Shown here: in pieces, positions 25,341 through 32,640 of the stretch
How the letters are laid out: each line of letters opens with the position of its first letter
Position numbering within the stretch: the stretch's first letter is position 1
Assembly: GCF_903944925.1 (NCBI RefSeq)
Contig: NZ_CAJATU010000070.1
Coordinates: 1-64,000, forward strand
DNA length: 64,000 nt
From: an uncultured Rhodopila sp.
GTDB lineage: Bacteria; Pseudomonadota; Alphaproteobacteria; Acetobacterales; Acetobacteraceae
Reading direction: 5' to 3'
Program-made: the position numbers and the translations under genes
The notes under the pieces: generated by a model
What the model saw: only the letters and a program-made list of their open reading frames with translations
The model's database searches: none
Told to the model about the DNA's origin: nothing

Positions 25341-25735
25341 CCCGCCGCCGCCTTCGCCGCGGCGCGCTGCTTGGCCTTGGCGATATCGACAATGAAGCGG
25401 GTATGGCGGCCGCGGGCGATCTCCTCGACCGCGTCATGCGCGACGACGTCGAGCACGACGCGGCGTCCCTCGACCTTGGCGACGGTGACGGTGACGGTGA
25501 CCTGCATGCCGAGCGGGGTGGCGGCGGAGTGGTCGAACTCGGCCCGCACGCCGACGGAGTCCTCGCCGGGGTCGCAATGCTCGAACAGCAGGTTGCGGCA
25601 GGTGAATTCAATGTCGCGGAGGACTTCGGGGGTGGCGTAGATGCGCAGGTCCTCGCCCATGAAGTCGATGGTGCGGGGACGATCGACGGTAATCGTTTCC
25701 GTACGCGTGATTCCGGGAAGCAGTGTCTGCTTCAT
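25337..25735 (-). CDS. Hotdog thioesterase, FlK-like
   Basis: A 132-residue hotdog protein resembling FlK-type acyl-CoA thioesterases. The HSAATPLGM segment fits the family's His-x-Ala-x-x-Pro-x-Gly active-site region; CRNLLFEHCDPGEDSVG carries the likely acidic residue. It is the first gene of the pad operon and is coupled to padE. A role in releasing CoA from phenylglyoxylyl-CoA or limiting phenylacetyl-CoA is inference. PadBCD is known to yield free phenylglyoxylate, so a dedicated thioesterase would fit. Confidence 0.7.
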   Translation of the reverse strand: MKQTLLPGITRTETITVDRPRTIDFMGEDLRIYATPEVLRDIEFTCRNLLFEHCDPGEDSVGVRAEFDHSAATPLGMQVTVTVTVAKVEGRRVVLDVVAHDAVEEIARGRHTRFIVDIAKAKQRAAAKAAAG

Positions 25736-25897
25736 GTTTGTTTCCTATCCCCCGAGCCGGGCACGCGCGGTGTGACGCGAGTCCGGTTTATTCATTATGT
25801 CAGCGTCTACAGGCGCTGATTGGCAGAAAGGCGCACCGCTTTACCGATTTCGGTGAACGGATATGTCGAGCATCCTCTGAGGCGAAATCCCGGTGCA

Positions 25898-25911
25898 TTG
25901 ATCTAAATCAA
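25898..25911. promoter_or_regulatory. FNR/Anr-type box upstream of the pad operon
   Basis: TTGATctaaATCAA matches the FNR consensus TTGAT-N4-ATCAA at all ten defined positions. It lies 163 bp upstream of the first pad-operon ATG and downstream of a same-strand coiled-coil gene. If it works at -41.5 the start site would be near 25863. Anaerobic activation of the operon is inferred. Confidence 0.85.
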
Positions 25912-25948
25912 GCGCTGCCGATAAATTCCGGCCGCCGTCGGACGCGGT

Positions 25949-26314
25949 TCAGTGAGTAAGAATCCGGAACAGCACGCCGGCGGTCAGCGCGATGTTGGTG
26001 GCGGTCATCCAGCGCAGCAGGTTGATGTCACCACGCACTTTGGCGAACTTCTGATCCACCAGGGCGAAACCCTGCCGCATTTCACTGCGAACCTGGGCAA
26101 ATTCTCGGTCCACCCGGGCAAAACCCTGCTGCATTTCGCTGCGCACCTGGACGAACTCCCGGTCAACCCGGGCGAATCCTTGCTGCATCTCCTCACGCAA
26201 GCCGGAGAACTGGCTCTGGTAGCTGGCCAATTCCTCACTGGCAGCGGCAGCTTTGTCTTCCGGCACACCGGCGGCGATAAAGGCCGCCCTGGTGGCACCA
26301 AGTTGCAACGCCAT
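25949..26314 (-). CDS. Coiled-coil protein with C-terminal membrane helix
   Basis: A 121-residue protein. The middle contains three 18-residue coiled-coil repeats of the type EMQQGFARVDREFAQVRS, and the C-terminus is a hydrophobic helix (WMTATNIALTAGVLFRIL). This layout resembles small DUF1640/CCDC90-like membrane-anchored coiled-coil proteins of unknown role. It lies on the same strand as the pad operon but the FNR box separates them. Confidence 0.6.
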   Translation of the reverse strand: MALQLGATRAAFIAAGVPEDKAAAASEELASYQSQFSGLREEMQQGFARVDREFVQVRSEMQQGFARVDREFAQVRSEMRQGFALVDQKFAKVRGDINLLRWMTATNIALTAGVLFRILTH

Positions 26315-26449
26315 TCACGTCTCCGCACATGAAGTCATTGCTTTATATAGGGTTACCGGGAGACAAAGCAATCTTTTTGCTCGCGCTACCGGAGCGGCGC
26401 TCAGGCACAGGGTGCCCCGCCCGTGCCGAATGGCTTATAGACCGAGGCC

Positions 26450-28261
26450 ATGGCCCCTCCCCTGCTCACCCTCCAGGATATTTCCCTCACCTTCGGCACC
26501 GCCCCGCTGCTGGCGGGCGCCGGCATTGCCGTCTCGGCCGGAGATCGCGTCTGCCTCGTCGGCCGCAACGGCTCCGGCAAGTCGACTTTGCTGCGGATCG
26601 CCGCCGGGCTGATCCAGCCGGATGCCGGCCGCCGCTTCGCCCAGCCCGGCGCCACCATCCGTTACCTCCCCCAGGAACCGGATTTTGCCGGATTTGCCAC
26701 GACCCTGGAGTATGTCGAGGCCGGGCTGCCGGATGCCGCCGCCTCGGACCACTACCGCGCCACGTATCTGCTGGACCAGCTCGGCCTGACCGGCCATGAA
26801 GACCCCGCGCGGCTGTCCGGCGGCGAGGCGCGGCGCACCGCTTTAGCCCGGGTGCTGGCGCCGGAACCCGACATCCTGCTGCTGGACGAACCGACGAATC
26901 ACCTCGATCTGCCGGGGATCGAGTGGCTGGAGCAGGAACTCGCGAATTTGCGCTCCGGCATCGTCGTGATCTCGCATGATCGCCGGCTGCTGGAGCGGCT
27001 GTCGCGCTCCACCGTCTGGCTGGATCGCGGGGTTACCCGGGTGTTGGATCAGGGGTTCGCGCAGTTCGAGGCCTGGCGCGACCAGGTGCTGGAGCAGGAG
27101 GAAACCGACCGCCACAAGCTGGGCCGCAAGATCGTCATGGAGGAGGACTGGCTGCGCTACGGCGTCACCGCCCGGCGCAAGCGCAACCAGAAGCGGCTCG
27201 GCGACCTGCATGCGCTGCGCAAGAAGCACAAGGAACAGCGCGCCGCCGTCGGCAAGGTGACACTGAACGCCGCCGAGGCGGATTTGTCCGGGCGGCTGGT
27301 CGCGGTGGCGGAGGGCGTCACCAAGGCGTACGGCGACCGGGTGGTGGTGCGGGATTTTTCCACGCGCATCATCCGCGGCGATCGCGTCGGCATCGTCGGG
27401 CGCAACGGCGCGGGCAAGACCACGCTGCTGAATCTGCTGACCGGCAAGCAGACGGCGGATAGCGGCGAGGTGAAGCTGGGGACCAATCTGTTCGAGGTGG
27501 AACTGGATCAGCGGCGGGAAACGTTGGACCCGGCGCTGACGCTGTCGCAGACCTTGACCGGCGGGGCGGGCGATACAGTGACGGTGAACGGGGTCAACCG
27601 GCACGTGGTCAGCTACATGAAGGATTTTCTGTTCGGGCCGGAGCAGGCGAACACGCCGGTGGGCGTGCTGTCGGGCGGCGAGCGCGGGCGGCTGACACTG
27701 GCTCGGGCGTTCGCCACGCCGTCGAACCTGATGGTGCTGGATGAGCCGACGAACGACCTGGATTTGGAGACGCTGGAACTGTTGCAGGAGCGGCTGGCCG
27801 AATATTCCGGCACGGTTCTGCTGGTCAGCCATGACCGTGATTTTCTCGATCGCGTGGTGACCTCGGTGATCGCGACGGAGGGCGACGGGCGCTGGATCGA
27901 GTATGCCGGGGGGTATTCCGACATGCTGGCGCAGCGGGGTTCTGCCAGGCCGGCACCGGAGGCTGTTGCGCCGCGGGCGCGGGGGACGCGGGAGGTTGAT
28001 CCGGCGCCGCGGCAGCCGAACCGGAAGATGAGCTTCAAGGACAAGCACGCGCTGGAGACTCTGCCTGGGCGGATCACCGACATGGAGAAGGAGATCGCTC
28101 GGCTGAACCGGGTGCTGTCGGACGGGGATCTCTACGCGCGGCAGCCGGCGAAGTTTGCCGAGGCGAGCAAGGCGCTGGAAGCTTTGCACGCGGAGCTGGC
28201 GAAGGCGGAGGAGCAGTGGCTGGAACTGGAGATGATGCGGGAGGCGTTGGAGGCGGGGTGA
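26450..28261 (+). CDS. uup: ABC-F family ATPase, Uup-like
   Basis: A 603-residue protein with two nucleotide-binding domains: Walker A GRNGSGKSTLLR and GRNGAGKTTLLN, signatures LSGGEARR and LSGGERGR, Walker B ILLLDEPTNHLDL and LMVLDEPTNDLDL. A basic linker follows domain 1 (ARRKRNQKRLGDLHALRKKH) and a C-terminal coiled coil (about 525-600) is typical of Uup. ABC-F proteins act on ribosomes; Uup also affects DNA transposition and ribosome maturation. No membrane segments. The assignment to Uup rather than another ABC-F rests on the C-terminal coiled coil. Confidence 0.88.
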   Translation: MAPPLLTLQDISLTFGTAPLLAGAGIAVSAGDRVCLVGRNGSGKSTLLRIAAGLIQPDAGRRFAQPGATIRYLPQEPDFAGFATTLEYVEAGLPDAAASDHYRATYLLDQLGLTGHEDPARLSGGEARRTALARVLAPEPDILLLDEPTNHLDLPGIEWLEQELANLRSGIVVISHDRRLLERLSRSTVWLDRGVTRVLDQGFAQFEAWRDQVLEQEETDRHKLGRKIVMEEDWLRYGVTARRKRNQKRLGDLHALRKKHKEQRAAVGKVTLNAAEADLSGRLVAVAEGVTKAYGDRVVVRDFSTRIIRGDRVGIVGRNGAGKTTLLNLLTGKQTADSGEVKLGTNLFEVELDQRRETLDPALTLSQTLTGGAGDTVTVNGVNRHVVSYMKDFLFGPEQANTPVGVLSGGERGRLTLARAFATPSNLMVLDEPTNDLDLETLELLQERLAEYSGTVLLVSHDRDFLDRVVTSVIATEGDGRWIEYAGGYSDMLAQRGSARPAPEAVAPRARGTREVDPAPRQPNRKMSFKDKHALETLPGRITDMEKEIARLNRVLSDGDLYARQPAKFAEASKALEALHAELAKAEEQWLELEMMREALEAG

Positions 28262-28427
28262 GGGTCGGGACCTCCCGGGGGTTCTGCCTATTGGGCTATT
28301 GCCGGGATCGGCGCCGGACGGCCGGATGATGTGCCGTTTCGTTTGTTCCCCGTTTTCGGGACCGTGCATGGGGCAGGCGGTTCGTGCCAATCGGCTTCTT
28401 TCTGGATTTGGTGAAGCAAAGATTATG

Positions 28428-28552
28428 GAAACACAAATGAACACAAATGAACACAAATAAAAGCGTTGAAGTATTTACATCGGAATGAAATTCCCCTGCT
28501 GGTCCGGCATCCATTTTCTTCATTTGTGTTCATTTGTGTTCATTTGTGTTTC
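28428..28552. repeat. 31-bp perfect inverted repeat built of 10-mer units
   Basis: Left arm 28428-28458 contains three copies of the 10-mer acacaaatga; right arm 28522-28552 is its exact reverse complement (atttgtgttc repeated). The spacer is 63 bp. Arms are A/T-rich, unlike the surroundings. The whole 28262-28726 gap has no credible gene. The structure could form a cruciform or long hairpin; function unknown. Confidence 0.9.
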
Positions 28553-28726
28553 AATATTGCTTCTATCTGCATCTCATGGATATGGCCGGACGCTACTGAT
28601 TGCGATAAACACTCTGGGTTGTAACCGATGGCGAACCATGCACACTTCATTGTCGCAGCCGGGCTTTGCCTTGTCAGTCGCCGGCCGCAGCGGTAGTTTC
28701 AGGCATAAACGATTGCGAGCTCCGCC

Positions 28727-28993
28727 ATGAACCAGTCGAACCAACGGGACATCAACCTCATGCCGGCCGCAAGTATTTCCCCGGACGAGGCGGCGGGGAT
28801 CAAGGCCTGCGAAGGTGGGGCCGGTATCCCCTCTCCGGGCGGAGGCGGGATCGAATCCGAGATTCGCCACCGAAAGGCCAAACGCTGGCAGGATGACAAT
28901 GCGGCCGGTTTCGCGGCGTGGAACGCCTATGTCGAGCGCAACGGCGTGCCGTTGGCCAAATACCGCAAGTTCGCGACTGCGGCCGATGGGTGA
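28727..28993 (+). CDS. CcdA-like antitoxin, orphan and partly degenerate
   Basis: An 88-residue protein. The C-terminal half (SEIRHRKAKRWQDDNAAGFA, ERNGVPLAKYRKF) matches the toxin-neutralising region of CcdA antitoxins. The N-terminal DNA-binding part is abnormal and Gly/Pro-rich (ACEGGAGIPSPGGGG). Shifting frame across 28810-28850 gives a more CcdA-like KVGPVSPLRAEAG, which suggests two compensating small indels. No ccdB follows: the sequence next to the stop is the reversed end of a truncated avd gene. Likely a leftover of a broken toxin-antitoxin pair. Confidence 0.65.
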   Translation: MNQSNQRDINLMPAASISPDEAAGIKACEGGAGIPSPGGGGIESEIRHRKAKRWQDDNAAGFAAWNAYVERNGVPLAKYRKFATAADG

Positions 28994-29268
28994 TGGCGGC
29001 CAACGGCGCGGCTTGTGCCGTTGCGGGCGAAGCGCAGCCGCTCCAACCCGAGATTGGCGTTCGCCAGCATAGTGTCGCGGCCTCTTGTATAGGTGGCGGC
29101 GATCAGCGCATCCAGCACATCCAGGGCGGCGGCCTCGATACGGTCGCCGAGAACGAATTTCTGCGAACGGGGGAATTTGTCGATCGTGGGGATCAGCCAG
29201 AGCATGAACTGGTACATCGCTTCCAGCGCGGGTCCGGTGCGGCGGGCGTTGTTGGCCGGTTCGTTCAT
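28927..29268 (-). pseudogene. avd: DGR accessory protein Avd, 3'-truncated
   Basis: Residues 1 to about 80 match Avd, the four-helix-bundle accessory factor of diversity-generating retroelements: AMYQFMLWLIPTIDKFPRSQ, KFVLGDRIEAAALDVLDALI, ATYTRGRDTMLANANLGLE. The match stops after LERLRF near 29028; the remaining residues (ARNGTSRAVGRHHPS) are unlike Avd, and helix 4 is missing. Its tail overlaps the convergent CcdA-like gene. In DGRs avd normally lies between the variable gene and the template repeat plus reverse transcriptase, which are absent here, so a deletion removed the rest. Confidence 0.82.
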
Positions 29269-29377
29269 TTGGCGACCCCAACATCCGCCGGGCGAGTCGG
29301 CAAAATGAATTCTTTGTAATATCGAGATGGTAGATGGTGCCTGATGGTCCGCTACCGAAAAAAAACGGAGTACGCGG

Positions 29378-29398
29378 CCAGGGGGCTTCGCCCCCTGG
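29378..29398 (-). other. GC-rich hairpin with GAA loop after the variable-protein stop
   Basis: On the minus strand, ccagggggc-gaa-gccccctgg forms a 9-bp perfect stem with a GAA loop, 5 bp past the stop of the variable gene. DGRs of the Bordetella phage type need a GC-rich hairpin with a GA-rich loop just downstream of the homing site. A T8 run occurs only 17 bases later, so a classical terminator is less likely, though not excluded. Confidence 0.6.
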
Positions 29399-29403
29399 AC
29401 CCT

Positions 29404-30582
29404 CTAAGATGTAAAGATAATAAGACTAAGGACCAAAAGGGTTCTGGCCACACGGAACCCTGTGCTCGTACCGCGGTACCCGGTGTTGAGCCAGTCGCGG
29501 TACCCGGCGCGGACGCTCCTTGGACTGTTGTTCCAGGACCCGCCGCGCACGACCCGCAACTTACAATCTCCGGTTGTCCTGGCGGTGCCGTCCAGCGGAA
29601 TGTCCTTCAGGTTGTCATTCCAGCAGTCGGCGGTCCATTCCCAGACATTGCCGAGCATGTCGTAAAGACCGAACGGGTTCGGCCGAAAGCTGCCAACCGG
29701 GGCGGTGAAGGGAATCCCCGAATCGCCGTCGAAATATCGTTCCGGATCGAACTCCGCCTTCATCCGCGCCATCAGCGACCTGTCGGCCACCTTGGCATAG
29801 CGCACCGCCTCCTCCCGGCCGTCGCCCCAGAACCGAGCGGTCGTTGTGCCGGCCCGACAGGCGTATTCCCATTCCGCCTCGCTCGGCAGGCGATACGCCT
29901 TGCCCGTGAGTTCACGCAGCCAGGCGACATAGGCTTCGGCATCCGCGTGGCTGACGCATACGACCGGGTGGTCGTCAGTCTGCTCGAAGCCGGGATTGCG
30001 CCAGCCGCGATCCTTGCGGAGCATGTAGTCCCATTCCCCCTTGTCGTCCGGCTCATATGTATAAGCCTCGTCCGGCGTGCTGTAGTCTTTGGCGGCAACG
30101 AAGGCGGCGAACTGGCCGCGCGTCACCGGGTAGCGCCCCAGCCAGAAGGGCCGGGCGATTGCAACGGTCTGCAGCGGCGCCGACCGGGCGGCCCACGACT
30201 CCGGCACGCCTTCCCGCTGGTTCTCCTCAGCAGGCACGCCCATGGTGAACGTCCCGGCGGGTATCCGCACCATCGCCGGCAGGCCGGGACGGTCACGCAG
30301 TTCGCCCGGCCCCGGCAGGCCGAGCGCCCCGGTGGTGGTCGCGTCGATCAGCATCAGCCGATCCTTGCCGCTGGCCCGGGTCATGTCGGCATGGCTCAGA
30401 TCGGCACGGGCGAAGTTGTAGTCCGCCAGGTCGGTGGTGCCGAAATCCACGCCGCGCAGATTGGCGCCGACGAAATCCGAACGTTTGTCGAGGCCGGCGA
30501 TGCGCACCAGTTCGCCGAACGACGCGTCGCGGGCGGCCTTAAGTTGGGCCAGAATGTGACTCTGTTCCGGGGTGAGAGTCAT
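29404..30582 (-). CDS. DGR variable protein: pentapeptide repeats plus FGE/C-type-lectin domain
   Basis: A 392-residue protein. Residues about 35-72 are pentapeptide repeats (DFVGANLRGVDFGTTDLADY). Residues 105-380 form a formylglycine-generating-enzyme-type (SUMF1) domain: MVRIPAGTFTMG, RLPSEAEWEYACRAG, GNVWEWTADCWND, RVVRGGSWNNSPRS, GFRVARTL. DGR target proteins frequently use this C-type-lectin-like fold with variability in the final ~35 residues. A hydrophobic tail (LLVLSLIIFTS) ends the protein. The ATG overlaps the stop of the upstream gene (ATGA), giving translational coupling. Binding partner unknown; catalytic FGE activity is unlikely for this subgroup. Confidence 0.82.
   Translation of the reverse strand: MTLTPEQSHILAQLKAARDASFGELVRIAGLDKRSDFVGANLRGVDFGTTDLADYNFARADLSHADMTRASGKDRLMLIDATTTGALGLPGPGELRDRPGLPAMVRIPAGTFTMGVPAEENQREGVPESWAARSAPLQTVAIARPFWLGRYPVTRGQFAAFVAAKDYSTPDEAYTYEPDDKGEWDYMLRKDRGWRNPGFEQTDDHPVVCVSHADAEAYVAWLRELTGKAYRLPSEAEWEYACRAGTTTARFWGDGREEAVRYAKVADRSLMARMKAEFDPERYFDGDSGIPFTAPVGSFRPNPFGLYDMLGNVWEWTADCWNDNLKDIPLDGTARTTGDCKLRVVRGGSWNNSPRSVRAGYRDWLNTGYRGTSTGFRVARTLLVLSLIIFTS
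29446..29545 (-). other. Putative DGR variable region (VR)
   Basis: Encodes RGGSWNNSPRSVRAGYRDW and on to TGYRGTSTGFRVAR at the C-terminus of the FGE-fold protein. Positions that in known VR/TR pairs are AAC codons read here as AAC, AGT, AGC, TAC, GAC, CTC, GGT: almost all keep a pyrimidine third base while bases 1-2 vary, the pattern left by adenine-specific mutagenic retrohoming. No template repeat was found in the window. Confidence 0.7.
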
Positions 30583-31655
30583 GGCTCGCTCTTCACCAGG
30601 CTGACGCCCGCCCAGCCGAATTCAATGCGACCGGTTCCGGTTCTTTCCGGGGCACCCTCCGTGGTGCTTGTCCCGGTGCTTCCCAGGCAAGTGGCGAGAA
30701 ACCGCCCGATGACGGCCTCTTGCGCCGCTGTCAGATCGGGCTCGGATGGCTTGTCCTTGCGCCAAACAACATCGAAGTTTTCGGCTGCATCGCTCGGGCA
30801 GTATCCTTCGACCTTGACCGTAGGCAGTCCGTGCGGGTTCAGCGCCGGCTTGACGGTAAACAGACAATCGATATCCGGGAACTTGCCTGCCAGCCGGTGG
30901 TCCTTGCCCGCACTGAACTCCCACATGTAGCGGCCGTTGCGCTGAACCTCCAAGGCAGGGGTTTTCTGGCCTTCGTAGAAGCTTTTTGGCACCACGCCGC
31001 AGTTTTCCGGCCTGGCGATGAGCCGGAATTCTTTCAGGTAGACCCGGCACCCGACGTCGGGAAATTCGACGTAAGCCCAATTGAGACTCAGAACGACGGG
31101 AAGACCGCCCTCCACCATCCCCTGACCGAAGCCGACGAAGTCAACCTCCATGCCGACCACGGGCGATGGTTCGGAGTCCGGCAGCAGGAAGCGGGTTTCG
31201 TAGCGGGGAGCAGAGCGGGTGCCTGCTTCGTCGGGGAAATCCTCGGCCGGGGCCTTGTCCTGCCGTCCGGCCGCCTTCACGTCGGCCGCTATCCAGGCCG
31301 CCTTCAGCGCGCCGTATCGGGGGTGTTTCTCACCGCCGTCCAACAGCACATCGACAATGACCTGAAAGTCCTTCCAATGCGGACGGGTCTTGCCTTGCCA
31401 CCAGTTGGCGACTGTATCGGCGGTGGGTGTGGCAATGTTTGGTCCTCTGGCGACGGCCAGCTTTCCGAATTCTTCGCGGAACGTTGCGGTGGTTTGGGTC
31501 GGGGGCGTGAGGGTGTTGTCGGACACCTTGCCCCAATTTCCGATGTGTTGGCGCAGCAGTTTCGCGAACGCCGAAAGTTCCGGCAAAGTTTGCCGGCTGC
31601 TTTGCGGGTTGGGCCTCGCCCCGCTTCCCCGGTGCACCGAAACTTTCGCCATCAT
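30579..31655 (-). CDS. HTH-like protein coupled to the DGR variable protein
   Basis: A 358-residue protein. The N-terminal 120 residues include a helix-turn-helix-like segment (TPTADTVANWWQGKTRPHWK) followed by FQVIVDVLLDGG, similar to regulator or adaptor domains in bacterial conflict systems. The C-terminal 200 residues look beta-rich (VVLSLNWAYVEFPDVGCRVY, GRYMWEFSAGKDHRLAG) and I do not recognise them. The start at 31655 (or ATG at 31652) has ggaag upstream; an open extension to 31847 is antisense to another small gene and not credible. The coupling argues that both proteins work together. Confidence 0.6.
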   Translation of the reverse strand: MMAKVSVHRGSGARPNPQSSRQTLPELSAFAKLLRQHIGNWGKVSDNTLTPPTQTTATFREEFGKLAVARGPNIATPTADTVANWWQGKTRPHWKDFQVIVDVLLDGGEKHPRYGALKAAWIAADVKAAGRQDKAPAEDFPDEAGTRSAPRYETRFLLPDSEPSPVVGMEVDFVGFGQGMVEGGLPVVLSLNWAYVEFPDVGCRVYLKEFRLIARPENCGVVPKSFYEGQKTPALEVQRNGRYMWEFSAGKDHRLAGKFPDIDCLFTVKPALNPHGLPTVKVEGYCPSDAAENFDVVWRKDKPSEPDLTAAQEAVIGRFLATCLGSTGTSTTEGAPERTGTGRIEFGWAGVSLVKSEP

Positions 31656-31721
31656 TCCGCTTCCAGGCAGTTCCTTCGTGTCAATCAATGCGGGTCCTCG
31701 GCAACCTGAAGGACCCCGCTC

Positions 31722-31922
31722 ATGCTCGTTTTCAATGTTACCACGGAATTTTTCCGTGTCATCACCGCTCATCCGGAATGCCGCCACGACCTGGTCATGG
31801 CGATGATTTACCTGCTGGCGGTGCCGACGGTGCTTCGTTGGCACCATCGGGTCTGGGTGATCTATGCGCTGGCGTTCGTGGCGTATGCCGTGTCCGCGGC
31901 GGAAGCAGCCGGCTTGCTGTGA
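31722..31922 (+). CDS. Hypothetical small membrane protein
   Basis: A 66-residue protein with two hydrophobic stretches (LVMAMIYLLAVPTVLRW and VWVIYALAFVAYAVSAA). aagga lies about 8 bases before the ATG. It is divergent from the HTH-like gene. No family recognised; being short, it could be spurious, though the start signal is good. Confidence 0.45.
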   Translation: MLVFNVTTEFFRVITAHPECRHDLVMAMIYLLAVPTVLRWHHRVWVIYALAFVAYAVSAAEAAGLL

Positions 31923-32020
31923 GCAGCCAAGGATGTGTAACCCGCCGGCCGGGCGACTTTTCCGACGCCCGGCGGCGCGCTACACGTCCGCAGCAACCAA
32001 CGCAATTACGGAAGACGCCC

Positions 32021-32263
32021 ATGGGTGTGCCAATCTCGATCCGCCTCGACGATGACGTCCGCGTCGAACTGGAAACGCAGGCCAAGGCCCGCGGCATCGG
32101 GCTGGCCACGCTGCTGCGCGACGTTGCCACCAAGGCCGCCCGAGACGCGCAACGGGCGCGCATCCGGCAGGCCAGCGAGGCCATCGGCCACCGCGTCGCC
32201 AGCGACGCCGAAGCGCGCGCCTTCTACGAGGACATCGGCACCCCGACCACCAATGCCGGCTGA
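32021..32263 (+). CDS. Ribbon-helix-helix type antitoxin
   Basis: An 80-residue protein. The N-terminus (VPISIRLDDDVRVELETQAK) is a typical ribbon-helix-helix DNA-binding motif; the acidic C-terminal part would bind the toxin. The stop overlaps the start of the PemK-like gene by 11 bp, the usual arrangement. ggaag precedes the ATG. Antitoxins of this type autoregulate the pair. Confidence 0.75.
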   Translation: MGVPISIRLDDDVRVELETQAKARGIGLATLLRDVATKAARDAQRARIRQASEAIGHRVASDAEARAFYEDIGTPTTNAG

Positions 32264-32627
32264 TCCCGACCTGATGCTCCTGCGCGCCGGGCAGATCGTC
32301 ATGGCGGACTGGCGCGGCGAGGCCCTGCCGAAGGAGCCAAACAAGTTGCGGCCGGCGGTGGTCGTCGAGGATGACGGTTTGTTCGCCCCGAACTACCCGA
32401 ACGTCATCCTCGTGCCGCTCACCGAGGACGCAACCTTGGTGATCGCCGATCTCTCGGTTCAGATAGAGCCAACGGCGGAGGATGGTTGCAGCAAGCCGTG
32501 CCTGGCCGTGTCGCATTTGGTAACGGCAACCTCCAAGGCACGGATTCGGGCGACCGCTTCCCGGGTGACGCCCGCGCAGTTGGCGCAGATTCGCCGGCAG
32601 ATCGCGCTGGCCATTGGTGCTGTGTGA
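32253..32627 (+). CDS. PemK/MazF-type mRNA interferase toxin
   Basis: A 124-residue protein with MazF/PemK features: RAGQIVMADWRGEALPKE, KLRPAVVVEDDGL (the conserved RPAVVV strand), NVILVPLTED and CLAVSHLVTATSKARI. It would cleave mRNA when free of the RHH antitoxin encoded immediately upstream. Length is normal and no damage is visible. Confidence 0.8.
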   Translation: MPADPDLMLLRAGQIVMADWRGEALPKEPNKLRPAVVVEDDGLFAPNYPNVILVPLTEDATLVIADLSVQIEPTAEDGCSKPCLAVSHLVTATSKARIRATASRVTPAQLAQIRRQIALAIGAV

Positions 32628-32640
32628 AGGTCGCCGCCGA

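Noticed and set aside
28436-28550. CRISPR array from the repeated 10-mers
   Set aside because: Repeats are directly adjacent, about 10 bp, with no unique spacers; no cas genes in the window.
29361-29398. Classical Rho-independent terminator after the variable gene
   Set aside because: The T-run lies 17 bases beyond the stem on the coding strand, too far for a standard terminator; kept as a DGR-type hairpin candidate instead.
31656-31847. N-terminal extension of the HTH-like gene
   Set aside because: Low-complexity His/Arg-rich, antisense to another small gene, and a good ribosome site exists at the inner ATG.
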